From positions 1 to 64,000 of the forward strand of contig CAIWXQ010000031.1 in NCBI GenBank assembly GCA_903916675.1: a stretch of 64,000 nt of DNA, written 5' to 3'. A program made the translations under genes and the position numbers. Within the stretch, counting starts at the first letter, position 1, and each line of letters begins with the position of its first letter. Below, piece by piece: positions 28,238 through 36,709 of this stretch. The notes under the pieces were generated by a model, which saw only the letters and a list, made by a program, of their open reading frames with translations, did not search any database and was not told the origin of the DNA. This DNA comes from an uncultured bacterium. GTDB taxonomy: Bacteria > Verrucomicrobiota > Kiritimatiellia > RFP12 > CAIWXQ01.

Positions 28238-29179
28238 ATGCGGGCTGACACGATAGGGATGATCCGGGCGCTGCTGGTCGGCGTGCTGGTGGTGCCGTTT
28301 GCCGGGTGCGAGGAGAATGTCTTCTCCTACCGTTCGGATCCGCTGTTCGCGGTCGACTCCAACCTGATCAGTCATGTCGAAGTGGCGGCCTGGCCGGTCC
28401 CGGTGCCCATGCCCGCGTTCCTGGCCATGCGACCGGATGGCTGCATGATCGTGGCCGGCGGCCGGATGGGCGCGATCCTCTGCACGAATGGCGCGGTGCA
28501 GGCGCGCTTCGACTGGCCGGGCGGTGCGGCCACGGCCGTGGCCGCTGCACCGGATGGGCGCATCTTTGTGGCCGCCGGCAACCGTGTGGTGGTGGGCGCG
28601 GGAACGAAGTCCGCGGCGATCTGGGATTCGCTCGGCGAGCAGGCGCAGATCACGGGAATTGCGGCGGACTCGAATCAGGTCTGGATTTGCGACGCCGCAC
28701 AGCGCGTAGTCTGGCGCTTCGATTTCGACGGACGCCTGCTGGGGCAACTGCCGTTGCCGGGTACGCCGCGGGAGATGTCGTTTGTGGTGCCGTCGCCCTC
28801 GTTCGCGGTGGCAATGGCGCCGGAGGGCGGCTTCTGGGTCGTGAATCCCGGCCGGTTTCAATTGCAGCATCATGCGCTGGACGGACAGCTGCTGGCCAAA
28901 TGGTCCAAGCCTGGCATGACAGTCCCCGCTTTTTCCGGCTGCTGCAACCCCGCCTTTGTGGCCGTGCTGCCCAACGGCGACCTCGTGACCAGCGAGAAGA
29001 AGATCCCGCGCGTGAAGATCTATGCGCCGGACGGCACTTTCCGCAGCGTGGTGGCGCCGCCGCTGGCCCTGCCCGGCGACGAAGGACGTCCCGTGGCCGT
29101 GGACCGCGCCGGCCGCGTGCTGGTGCTGGACGGGAAGAAGATCCGGGTTTTCGAGCGCCGGGAAGGCGGCGCCCGGTAG
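28238..29179 (+). CDS. Lipoprotein with beta-propeller (NHL-like) repeats
   Basis: This 313-residue protein has a lipobox in LVVPFAGC (Cys about residue 24), so it should be a lipid-anchored periplasmic protein. Repeats of the type MRPDGCMIVAGG, AAPDGRIFVAAGN, VLPNGDLVTSEKK, VDRAGRVLVLDGKK recur every 40-50 residues, as blades of a propeller. No catalytic residues are evident. It is the first gene of a run with the NapG-like ferredoxin 14 bases later, so it may scaffold or bind the redox partner. Function is otherwise unknown. Confidence 0.65.
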   Translation: MRADTIGMIRALLVGVLVVPFAGCEENVFSYRSDPLFAVDSNLISHVEVAAWPVPVPMPAFLAMRPDGCMIVAGGRMGAILCTNGAVQARFDWPGGAATAVAAAPDGRIFVAAGNRVVVGAGTKSAAIWDSLGEQAQITGIAADSNQVWICDAAQRVVWRFDFDGRLLGQLPLPGTPREMSFVVPSPSFAVAMAPEGGFWVVNPGRFQLQHHALDGQLLAKWSKPGMTVPAFSGCCNPAFVAVLPNGDLVTSEKKIPRVKIYAPDGTFRSVVAPPLALPGDEGRPVAVDRAGRVLVLDGKKIRVFERREGGAR

Positions 29180-29193
29180 CCGCGAAGGAAGTC

Positions 29194-29820
29194 ATGAACG
29201 GAATCGAAAAAAACGGGAACACGGCACCCCTCGACCGCCGCGGCTTTCTGTCGTGGCTGGCGCGCGGGACAGCGGCACTGGCGGTGCTGGCGCTGGCCGG
29301 CCGCGCGGCGCGGCGGACGTCGGCGGGTGGTGCGACGCGGCTGGTCTGGCAGATCGATCCAGCTAAATGCACGCAGTGCGGTCGTTGCGCGACGATGTGC
29401 GTGCTGGAGCCGTCGGCCACGAAGTGCGTGCACGCTTTCGGCATGTGCGGCTATTGCAAGCGCTGCTTCGGGTTCTTCCAGCCGGACGCTGCGGCGCTGG
29501 ACGAATCCGGCGAGAAGCAGCTCTGCCCCACCGGTGCGCTGCAGCGGACGTTCGTGGAGGATCCGTACTTCGAGTACAAGGTCGATGAGGACAAGTGCAT
29601 CGGCTGCGCGCTCTGCGTGAAGGGGTGCGGCAGCTTCGGCAACGGCTCGCTCTTCCTGCAGATCCGGCATGACCGCTGCGTGAACTGCAACGAGTGCCGC
29701 ATCGCTGCGAACTGTCCGTCTGGCGCGATCTCCCGCATGCCCATCGACACGCCGTATATGCTCAAGGACGCAGAGCGCAATCCCGTGCCCGCCAACCGTC
29801 CTGCCAGGGTTCGGATATGA
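29194..29820 (+). CDS. NapG-like periplasmic ferredoxin
   Basis: This 208-residue protein has a twin-arginine-like signal (LDRRGFLSWLARGTAALAVL) and at least three 4Fe-4S binding sites: CTQCGRCATMC (about 60), CIGCALCVKGC (about 135) and CVNCNECRIAANCP (about 155), plus CGYCKRC. This matches the NapG/NosR type of periplasmic iron-sulfur proteins that pass electrons from a membrane quinol dehydrogenase. The NapH-like partner follows after a repeat. GGAAGTC precedes the ATG at 29194. No nitrate reductase catalytic subunit is in the window, so the final acceptor is unknown. Confidence 0.8.
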   Translation: MNGIEKNGNTAPLDRRGFLSWLARGTAALAVLALAGRAARRTSAGGATRLVWQIDPAKCTQCGRCATMCVLEPSATKCVHAFGMCGYCKRCFGFFQPDAAALDESGEKQLCPTGALQRTFVEDPYFEYKVDEDKCIGCALCVKGCGSFGNGSLFLQIRHDRCVNCNECRIAANCPSGAISRMPIDTPYMLKDAERNPVPANRPARVRI

Positions 29821-29823
29821 GGA

Positions 29824-29932
29824 GCGAAGGACACAGAGGGCATCGGGGGAAACGGAGCACACAGAGGGGATTGCTCCGGCAAAAGACCCTCTGTGCCCTC
29901 ATCTCGGCTCTGCGCCCTCTGTGTCCGCCGCC
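29824..29932. repeat. GGACACAGAG-family inverted repeat between ferredoxin and NapH-like genes
   Basis: The left arm starts GGACACAGAGGGC and ends CACAGAGGGG. The right arm starts CCCTCTGTGCCCTC and ends GCGCCCTCTGTGTCC. They pair around a 16-base loop. It lies inside the electron-transfer gene run. Confidence 0.8.
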
Positions 29933-29939
29933 TTCTTTC

Positions 29940-31253
29940 ATGCCCTGCGCGCGTCGGATCGGCCTCTTTTCTGCGCTTGTCCTTTTTCTCGCCCCCGCGG
30001 CCCAGGCTGTGCAGCGCTTTCCGCAGCCGCAATTCGACACCGGCCACGTGGTTCCCGTGGCTGGTCACCCCGCGGTGCTGCAGTTGGTGCCGGCGTGGGC
30101 GGATGCGACTATCCTGGCAACGGTGCTGCTGCTGACGACGTGGGCGGTGCTGCGGCGGCGGTCCGGGCGGCTGATCATGGCGCTGGCGCTGGTGAGCTTG
30201 GCCTGGTTCGGGTTTGCGCGGCACGGCTGCATCTGCCCGGTGGGCTCGACGCAGAACATTTCCATGACAGCCTTCGGTCTGGGCGGACTGCCATGGCTGG
30301 TGGGGTTCCTGTTTGCGGCGCCGCTGCTGGCGGCACTCTTCTTCGGGCGAGTCTTCTGCGCGGCGGTCTGCCCGCTCGGTGCGATGCAGGAGGTGTCGAT
30401 GGTCCGGCCGCTGCGCGTGCCGCGGGTGCTGGACGCCGTGTTGCGGCTGATGCCGCTGGCAACGCTGGCGCTGGCCGTGTTGTTTGCGGCCAACGACGCG
30501 GGGTTTCCGATCTGCGCGACCGATCCATTCGTTGGTTTCTTCCGGCGTTCGGCACCGCTGCCGATGCTGCTGTCTGGCGTGGCGGTGTTGCTGCTGGGGA
30601 CCGTGGTGGCGCGGCCATATTGCCGCTACTACTGTCCCTACGGCGTATTGCTGGGGTGGTGTTCGCAGGTGGCCTGGAAGCACACGACGATCACGCCGGA
30701 CACGTGCATCAAGTGCCGGCTGTGCGAACGGATCTGTCCGGTGGACGCAATCCAGGCACCGCGCGCTCCGGGCGTGGCGCGTCAGGCGCCGGTCGCGCAG
30801 CGCCGGCTGCTGGCCCTGCTATTGCTGGCGCCCGTGCTGGTGGCAGGCGGCGCGATGGCAGGGCGCACGGCGGCGCCGGCGCTGGCCTTGGTGCATCCTG
30901 CCGTGCGGCAGCAGGCGCATCTGGCGGGGATGGCGAAGGATCCGGAAAAAACCTACCTTGATGCAGAGGCTTTCCGCACGCTGGGCGGCGACGCCCGGCA
31001 GTTGGCGGTGGATGTGGTTGCTGTGGAGTCACGCTTCCGGTTCGGCGCCTCGCTGGCCGGCGCCTGGTTGGGGCTGGTGTTGGCGTGGCGTCTGATCTCC
31101 TTGGCGCGCCTGCCGACGCGGGAAAGCTTCGAGATCGACCACAGTAGGTGCGTGAGCTGCGGTCGGTGCTTCAAGGTTTGTCCGCGGCAGCAGGTGTGGC
31201 TGAAGAACGGCAGGCAAACGAGTACGGACACTGAGGGCACTGAGAAGAAATGA
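29940..31253 (+). CDS. NapH/NosR-like 4Fe-4S membrane protein
   Basis: This 437-residue protein has five or so membrane spans and Cys motifs at the membrane face: HGCICPVGSTQN, FCAAVCPLGAMQE and YCRYYCPYGVLLG (CxxxCP type, as in NapH, NosR and RdxA). Two classic 4Fe-4S sites follow, CIKCRLCERICPVDAI (about 263) and, after another membrane segment, CVSCGRCFKVCPRQ near the C-terminus. Such proteins oxidise quinol and pass electrons outward, here probably to the upstream ferredoxin. The C-terminal TSTDTEGTEKK and stop come from repeat DNA. ATG at 29940 follows the repeat directly, without a clear ribosome site. Confidence 0.8.
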   Translation: MPCARRIGLFSALVLFLAPAAQAVQRFPQPQFDTGHVVPVAGHPAVLQLVPAWADATILATVLLLTTWAVLRRRSGRLIMALALVSLAWFGFARHGCICPVGSTQNISMTAFGLGGLPWLVGFLFAAPLLAALFFGRVFCAAVCPLGAMQEVSMVRPLRVPRVLDAVLRLMPLATLALAVLFAANDAGFPICATDPFVGFFRRSAPLPMLLSGVAVLLLGTVVARPYCRYYCPYGVLLGWCSQVAWKHTTITPDTCIKCRLCERICPVDAIQAPRAPGVARQAPVAQRRLLALLLLAPVLVAGGAMAGRTAAPALALVHPAVRQQAHLAGMAKDPEKTYLDAEAFRTLGGDARQLAVDVVAVESRFRFGASLAGAWLGLVLAWRLISLARLPTRESFEIDHSRCVSCGRCFKVCPRQQVWLKNGRQTSTDTEGTEKK

Positions 31254-31292
31254 GTGCACAGAGGGTTCTGCCGCCGCGACCCGTGGTCGCGG
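31226..31292. repeat. GGACACAGAG-family repeat, half element
   Basis: This 67-base stretch aligns without gaps to 60041-60107. It has the word arm GGACACTGAGGGCACTGAG and then an inner hairpin CCGCGAC/GTCGCGG, but no complementary right arm. It supplies the last codons of the NapH-like gene. Confidence 0.75.
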
Positions 31293-31346
31293 TGGCAAAC
31301 CCGGCCAGCGTCACCATTTGCAGCGGGAAAATCAGGTGCAGGGTTC

Positions 31347-33089
31347 ATGACAACATTGGAAAAATGCGAACGAATTGATCTGTGGCGGCGGTCAGCGCGT
31401 GGCGTGGCAGGTGTGGCCATGGTGTTCTGCCTGGTGGTCGGCGTGTTGCTGACAGCCGACTGGATGCAGGCTGGGCAGGCAAAGACCGTGCGGTCGGACA
31501 CGCTGGCGCGGCTGCAGGCCGTGTCGCGGCAGTCGCCGGACGACGCGGCGGCGTTGGCGCTGGCGACCGAGGGGGATGTGGTGGCGCGGCACGCCTATTT
31601 CAGCAGCGTGGCGTTTCGGAACGCCGGCATCTGGATGTTGATCGCAGGGCTGCTGGTCATGGTTGGGTGCCTGCATCTGGCCGCACAGCTGGGGCGGCGG
31701 ATTGATGACCCGCGGCGCTTTCCGGCCGCGGACCAGGCGCGGGCCGATCGCGAAGCGCGGCGCGCGCTGCTGGTGGCGGGCGCAGGCTCCCTGCTCATGC
31801 TGGCAGTCTGGGCCACCGGCCGCGCGGCGCTGCAGCCGGCAATGACGGCTGCGGTTCGGCTAGACAAGCCAGCGGCAATGACAGCAGCTGTCGTTATGGC
31901 GTCGGCTCCGGCCAATACCAATCGGCCCCTGTCGAATGTCTTCCAGTGGAGCTGTTTCCGCGGGCCGCGCTATGGTGTGGCGGCATATTCGAACGCGCCA
32001 GTGGCGTGGGATGGCAAATCGCGCCAGGGCGTGCTGTGGCGGACAGCGCTGCCGCGGCCGGGGCTCAGTTCACCGGTGCTGTGGGAAGGGAAGGTCTTCC
32101 TGACGCTGGCAAACGAGGAAGCGCGGGAAGTGGTGGCATTTGACGCGGTGACCGGCGCGGAGATCTGGCGACGGACGGTGAAGGACGGCGCCAAGGCGGG
32201 CGAGGTCCTGCCGGATGCCTCGGAAGACACGGGACTGGCGGCGGCCACGGCGGCCTGCGATGCGGCTGGCGTGTATGCGCTGTTCGGCACCGGCGACCTG
32301 GCGTCGTTTACGCACGACGGCACGCTGCGATGGCAGATTTTCCTGGGGCGGCCGGAGAATACCTACGGGCATGCATCGTCGCTCTGGGTGGAGGATGGCC
32401 GGATCTTCGTGCAGTACGATCAAAGAGAGAACAGCCGCGTGCTGGCAGTCGATACAGCGACAGGCCGCACGCTCTGGGAGAAGAAACGGACGACGGGCGA
32501 AGTCTGGTCGTCGCCCGTGATGGCAACGGCCGTGGACGGCAAATCGGTGCTGCTGCTGAACGGGAAGGGGGCCTTGAGCGCCTACGAACCGGTCAGCGGC
32601 AAGGAGCTGTGGCGCGTGGCAGGTGTGGATGGCGAGGAGATCTCGGTGTCGCCCACGGCATGGAACAGCTGCGTGCTGGTTGCACAGGCAGGGTCGCGGA
32701 TGGTCTGCTACCGCCTGGATGCCGCGCCGGCAAAGGTGTGGGAACTGGAGAGCGATCTGCTGCCGGCGGTGGCAAGTCCGGTGGTGGCTGACGGGCTGAT
32801 TTTCCTGGGCACCAGCGTCGGGGAGGTGACGTGCGTGGATGCGGCAGACGGTACGGTTCTCTGGAAGCATGAATATGAGACAGGTTTCTACGCCTCCCTG
32901 GCGGTCTGCGGAGGTCGCGTCTACGCGCTGGACCGCGACGGGGTCATGCACATCCTGGCCGTGGAGCGGAAATTCCGCGAAGTGACGACGTGTCCGCTCG
33001 GCGAGGCGGTCGACGCTTCGCCGGCATTCGCAGACGGACGCATCTTCTTTCGCACCAAGGACGCGCTGTGGTGCGTGGGAAAGAAATGA
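31347..33089 (+). CDS. Membrane-anchored PQQ-type beta-propeller protein
   Basis: This 580-residue protein has three N-terminal membrane segments (about 21-41, 92-112, 145-162). From residue 205 the PQQ-like propeller starts with FQWSCFRGPRYGVAAYSNAP and VLWRTALPRPGLSSPVLW. Blades repeat as VVAFDAVTGAEIWRRTV, VLAVDTATGRTLWEKK, LSAYEPVSGKELWRV and VTCVDAADGTVLWKHEYE. Such propellers can be PQQ-free scaffolds; no catalytic Asp/Ca site typical of quinoprotein dehydrogenases is obvious. It is part of the run with the ferredoxin and NapH-like proteins and may hold an electron-transfer complex. Confidence 0.75.
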   Translation: MTTLEKCERIDLWRRSARGVAGVAMVFCLVVGVLLTADWMQAGQAKTVRSDTLARLQAVSRQSPDDAAALALATEGDVVARHAYFSSVAFRNAGIWMLIAGLLVMVGCLHLAAQLGRRIDDPRRFPAADQARADREARRALLVAGAGSLLMLAVWATGRAALQPAMTAAVRLDKPAAMTAAVVMASAPANTNRPLSNVFQWSCFRGPRYGVAAYSNAPVAWDGKSRQGVLWRTALPRPGLSSPVLWEGKVFLTLANEEAREVVAFDAVTGAEIWRRTVKDGAKAGEVLPDASEDTGLAAATAACDAAGVYALFGTGDLASFTHDGTLRWQIFLGRPENTYGHASSLWVEDGRIFVQYDQRENSRVLAVDTATGRTLWEKKRTTGEVWSSPVMATAVDGKSVLLLNGKGALSAYEPVSGKELWRVAGVDGEEISVSPTAWNSCVLVAQAGSRMVCYRLDAAPAKVWELESDLLPAVASPVVADGLIFLGTSVGEVTCVDAADGTVLWKHEYETGFYASLAVCGGRVYALDRDGVMHILAVERKFREVTTCPLGEAVDASPAFADGRIFFRTKDALWCVGKK

Positions 33090-33155
33090 GGCTATAGGCT
33101 GCAGGCTGGGGGGGCCCCCTGCAGCCGATAGCCTTCAGCCTACAGACTCCCTCTC
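33088..33155. repeat. Heptad-word inverted repeat, GGCTATA/TAGCC type
   Basis: Left words GGCTATA, GGCTGCA, GGCTGGG and right words TGCAGCC, GATAGCC, TTCAGCC, TACAGAC are complementary and in seven-base register, joined by GGGGGCCCCC. It begins at the stop codon of the PQQ-type gene and precedes the permease. Confidence 0.8.
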
Positions 33156-33199
33156 AATTCCAGCGTATTGCGGTAATCATTGAATCGGTCATTCACACG

Positions 33200-34189
33200 A
33201 TGCACATGGATTTTTCCTGCCCTTGCGAAGCATTCGGTTTCCTGGCCCCGTTTGCGGACTGGGTAAGCTTCGGGCTGCTGCGCCTGGATCCGGACAGCCG
33301 GCTGGGGGCGGCCGTGCGGTTTTTTGTCTTCGAGACGCCGAAGGTGCTGCTGCTCCTGACGATGGTGGTGTTTGTGATGGGGATCGTGCGGTCGTTCTTC
33401 TCGAAGGAGCGGACGCGGCGGGCACTGGCAGGTCGGCGGGAGTCGGTCGGCAACGTGCTGGGTGCGCTGCTGGGCGTCCTGACACCGTTCTGTTCATGCT
33501 CGGCAGTTCCGCTGTTCATCGGGTTCGTCACATCCGGTGTGCCGTTGGGGGTGACGTTCTCCTTCCTGATCGCTGCGCCGATGGTCAACGAGATCGCGCT
33601 GGGGCTGCTGTGGGTCATGTTCGGCTGGCGGGTGGCGCTGCTGTACGCCGGGATGGGGCTGGTGATTGCGATCGTGGCCGGGTGGATTCTCGGGCGGCTG
33701 CGCCTGGAGAAGTGGGTGGAGCCTTGGGTGTATGCGGAGCAGGCTGGATCAGCGGAGGAAGACGAGCGGCTGGGCTGGCGGGAGCGTGTCGCCTGCGGAC
33801 GCGATGCGGTGGAGAGCATTGTCCGCAAAGTCTGGCCGTACGTGGCCGGCGGGATCGCGGTGGGCGCCGGGATTCACGGGTACGTGCCGCAGGATTTTCT
33901 GGCTTCGTTCATGGGGCGCGATGCTTGGTGGTGCGTGCCGCTGGCCGTGCTGCTGGGCGTGCCGATCTACTCCAATGCTGCTGGTGTCATCCCCATTATG
34001 ACCGCGCTGCTGGGCAAGGGCGCAGCCCTGGGCACGGTGCTGGCGTTCATGATGGCCGTGATCGGGCTTTCGCTGCCCGAGGCAATCATCCTGCGCAAGG
34101 TGCTGACCGTGCGCCTGCTGTTGGTCTTCTTCGGGATCGTGGCGCTGGGGATTGTGATTGTGGGGTATGTTTTTAATGCGGTGATGTAG
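33200..34189 (+). CDS. ArsP/DUF318-type permease
   Basis: This 329-residue membrane protein has about eight spans. It carries the family signature TPFCSCSAVPLFIGF (about 94-108), where paired cysteines bind thiol-reactive ligands, and GVPIYSNAAGVIPIM (about 252). ArsP members export trivalent methylated or aromatic arsenicals; others in the family carry unknown cargo. The N-terminal Cys pair (FSCPCEAF) is extra. It follows the PQQ-type gene on the same strand after a heptad repeat. Involvement in metal or arsenic handling is an inference from the family. Confidence 0.75.
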   Translation: MHMDFSCPCEAFGFLAPFADWVSFGLLRLDPDSRLGAAVRFFVFETPKVLLLLTMVVFVMGIVRSFFSKERTRRALAGRRESVGNVLGALLGVLTPFCSCSAVPLFIGFVTSGVPLGVTFSFLIAAPMVNEIALGLLWVMFGWRVALLYAGMGLVIAIVAGWILGRLRLEKWVEPWVYAEQAGSAEEDERLGWRERVACGRDAVESIVRKVWPYVAGGIAVGAGIHGYVPQDFLASFMGRDAWWCVPLAVLLGVPIYSNAAGVIPIMTALLGKGAALGTVLAFMMAVIGLSLPEAIILRKVLTVRLLLVFFGIVALGIVIVGYVFNAVM

Positions 34190-34323
34190 GTGAGAGCCTT
34201 GAACCTGGAGACGGGAAACTGGCTCGTGGAGAGTCGAATCAGGGCGTCCTTGAATCCGGCGCGCTCGCTGCGCCTCGCTTGGGGTTTATCTAACCGCGCC
34301 GTCGCGTAACCGAATCGTTCCGG
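34190..34323. other. Intergenic, single word arm
   Basis: The spacer holds words TTGAACC, TGGAGAC, GGGAAAC without a partner arm, then a GC-rich segment CGCGCTCGCTGCGCC. No gene or promoter is recognised. Both flanking genes end here. Confidence 0.4.
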
Positions 34324-35094
34324 CTACGGCAGGATCGGCACCGGCCGGAAGGTGACGTTGGTTCCCTGGACGGTGACCGCCACGTAGTGGTTGAACCCGC
34401 CTTCCTCTGTCGGGTAATACAAGGGGGCGCCGGCGCCGCCGGTAATGATCAGCGTGGTGCCATTGGTGCTGCCGGTGCGGTAGCCATGGTCGTGGCCGCA
34501 GAAGTCGTATCGGACCCCATATCTTTTCAGTACAGCGAGAAACGGCTCGCGATTTTCGCTCATGCCATAAACGCGCCCGCTGGGATTCCAGGCTGGATGG
34601 TGGTGGACAACGACCTTGACCGGCTTCGTGGTGGCTTTTAGGTCCGCCGCGATCCACGCCAGTTCATCGGAGTGCATGTCCTCGCTGTCGTTGGCCATGG
34701 TGAAGTGAAGCTGTCCATAGTCGAACGAGTAATGCTCCGCATGCTTCGGAGTCCAGAACACGAAATGGTTCAGGTCGCCGCCGCGGCAGTCGTGGTTGCC
34801 GGCCACCGGGAAGAACGGCACCTTGCACAGGCGCATCATCTGGCCGAAGTGGTTCCAGTCCTCGCCGGTGTCGTCCGGCACCAGGTCGCCGGTGTTGATC
34901 AGAAACGCAGCGTGGCGGGCAGAGGCTTGGACAAGAATCTGCGTGTAAATCGTGTCGCCGCCGCGGTTGTCGCCGCAGAGAAAAAAAGTAAAATCAGCCT
35001 GCGTACTCACCAGCAGCGGCTGCGTCAACGTTTCGGCCGTGGCCAGACAATGGACAAAGGCCAGTAGGAGAATCCCCCAGTAGCGTGGTTTCAT
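34324..35094 (-). CDS. Secreted calcineurin-like metallophosphoesterase
   Basis: This 256-residue protein has a signal peptide (WGILLLAFVHCLATA) and the metallophosphoesterase motifs: FLCGDNRGGDT (about 38; usual D-x-H replaced by D-N-R), NTGDLVPDD, VAGNHDCRGG (GNHD), VVHHHPAWNP and CGHDHGYRTG. Residues for a two-metal site are thus largely present, with the first His missing. It would hydrolyse a phosphate ester in the periplasm. ATG at 35094 is chosen because the in-frame upstream extension lacks signal-peptide logic and GAGGCG lies close by. Confidence 0.8.
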   Translation of the reverse strand: MKPRYWGILLLAFVHCLATAETLTQPLLVSTQADFTFFLCGDNRGGDTIYTQILVQASARHAAFLINTGDLVPDDTGEDWNHFGQMMRLCKVPFFPVAGNHDCRGGDLNHFVFWTPKHAEHYSFDYGQLHFTMANDSEDMHSDELAWIAADLKATTKPVKVVVHHHPAWNPSGRVYGMSENREPFLAVLKRYGVRYDFCGHDHGYRTGSTNGTTLIITGGAGAPLYYPTEEGGFNHYVAVTVQGTNVTFRPVPILP

Positions 35095-35355
35095 AGACGC
35101 CTCGAGAGTTTGCGTGAAAGTGTCTAACGTCGCCGGGAACGATGCCGGGGAGAGGCTACCGCGTCGAAATGCGCGGGACAAGCCGATTCAACTAACCAAC
35201 TCCACTCTTCCAAAACACGGATTTTCGTGGACTTCCAGCCACAGATGGCAGATATTACCAAGCCGGTGGCCTCGGTCGTCGGATGCCGTTACGCGGATTG
35301 TTGGTGCGGCGGAGAACTCGTTGCCAATGAGCAGGTTGCGTTGAATTTGAAAGAC

Positions 35356-36579
35356 ATGAAGTCGAAGCAGAAAATCCGGTTTATAGCTGGTGGCGTGACT
35401 GCTCCCAAGGGGTTTCGTGCTGCCGGGATTGAGGCGGGCATCAAGTACGCCAACCGCAGGGACTTTGCCCTGCTGGTGTCGGACACACCTGCCGCGGCCG
35501 CAGCCGTGTTCACCACCAACCAGGTGGCGGCCGCGCCGGTGCAGCTCGACCGCGCACACATCCGCTCCGGTCGCGCCCAGGCCGTGGCCGTGAACAGCGG
35601 CTGCGCCAATGCCTGTACGGGCGCCACCGGACTGCGGAATGCGCATACCATGGCGCAGGCCGTGGCCGACGCGCTGGGGATCAAGAAGAAACTGGTGTTG
35701 GTCTGTTCCACGGGTGTGATTGGCATGAACCTGCCGATCGACCGGATCGTGGCCGGCGCGCAGCTGGCCGCCCAATCGCTCTCCCGCCGCGGCGGGCAGG
35801 ATGCGGCGCGCGCGATCATGACCACCGACACCGTGGACAAGCAGGCTGCGCTGCGGGTGAAGATTGACGGCAAGGCCGTGACCGTCGGCGGCATGTGCAA
35901 GGGCTCCGGCATGATCGAGCCGAAGATGGCCACGATGCTCGGCTTCCTGACGACTGACGCGGCCGTGAATCCCCGCGCGTTGCAGGCGGCGCTGCGGGAG
36001 GTGGCTGACGCGAGCTTCAACCGGGTGGTGGTGGACGGTGATTGCAGCACAAACGACACGCTGATCCTGCTGGCCAACGGTGCGGCGGGCAACCGCGAGC
36101 TCTTTTCGGCGCATCCGCAGTGGGCTGCGTTTGTCGGCGCGCTGCGCGCCGTGGCGATCGAGCTGGCGCAGAAGATGGCGCTCGACGGCGAAGGCGCGAC
36201 CAAGCTGGTGACCGTGCAGGTCAAGGGCGCGCGCTCGGCGCGCGACGCGCAGCGGGTGGCGCGGGCCATTGCGAAATCCGCGCTGGTCAAGACCTCGTGG
36301 TTCGGGATCGACCCGAACTGGGGCCGCGTGATCTGCGCGGCCGGGTACTCCGGTGCTGCGGTAGACGACCGGAAGGCGCGGATCTGGTACGGCGATGTGT
36401 GCGCCTACGACCGCGGCCGCGTGGCGGATGCCGCCACGCGGCGGAAGCTGAAGGCCGTCATGAAGGCCCGGGCGTTCGACGTGACGGTGGACCTGGGACT
36501 GGGGCGCGGCGAAGACACGATTTTTACCTGCGACTTCTCACTGGACTATGTGAAGATCAATGCGGATTATACGACATGA
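35356..36579 (+). CDS. argJ: Bifunctional ornithine acetyltransferase / N-acetylglutamate synthase
   Basis: ArgJ moves the acetyl group from N-acetylornithine to glutamate and can also make acetylglutamate from acetyl-CoA, recycling the acetyl group in arginine synthesis. The 407-residue protein contains VNSGCANACTGATG (about 76-89), the autoprocessing site KMATMLGFLTTDA (Thr nucleophile near 193), and the conserved C-terminal IDPNWGRVICAAGYSG. As in the family it should self-cleave before that Thr. ATG at 35356 starts a normal-length protein (KSKQKIRFIAGGVTAPKGF). It heads argJ-argB-argD-argG. Confidence 0.93.
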   Translation: MKSKQKIRFIAGGVTAPKGFRAAGIEAGIKYANRRDFALLVSDTPAAAAAVFTTNQVAAAPVQLDRAHIRSGRAQAVAVNSGCANACTGATGLRNAHTMAQAVADALGIKKKLVLVCSTGVIGMNLPIDRIVAGAQLAAQSLSRRGGQDAARAIMTTDTVDKQAALRVKIDGKAVTVGGMCKGSGMIEPKMATMLGFLTTDAAVNPRALQAALREVADASFNRVVVDGDCSTNDTLILLANGAAGNRELFSAHPQWAAFVGALRAVAIELAQKMALDGEGATKLVTVQVKGARSARDAQRVARAIAKSALVKTSWFGIDPNWGRVICAAGYSGAAVDDRKARIWYGDVCAYDRGRVADAATRRKLKAVMKARAFDVTVDLGLGRGEDTIFTCDFSLDYVKINADYTT

Positions 36580-36582
36580 AAT

Positions 36583-36703
36583 CAGGATGCGGGACATGGG
36601 ACGCGGGGTACAGGATGCAGGACGCAAGACTCTGCTACATTCCGCATCCTGCATCTCGCATCTTGCATGCCGCATGCCGCATCTCGCATCCTGAATCCTG
36701 AAC
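36583..36703. repeat. Heptad-word inverted repeat between argJ and argB
   Basis: The right arm 36641-36703 is nine perfect seven-base words: TCCGCAT, CCTGCAT, CTCGCAT, CTTGCAT, GCCGCAT, GCCGCAT, CTCGCAT, CCTGAAT, CCTGAAC. The left arm 36583-36632 is made of CAGGATG, CGGGACA, TGGGACG, CGGGGTA, CAGGATG, CAGGACG, CAAGACT. The arms are complementary. The element ends six bases before the argB start codon and so forms its leader, with no Shine-Dalgarno sequence. Confidence 0.9.
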
Positions 36704-36709
36704 CAACCC

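Noticed and set aside
31254-31346. Upstream extension of the PQQ-type gene
   Set aside because: It would translate repeat sequence. The ATG at 31347 gives a normal membrane-anchored start.
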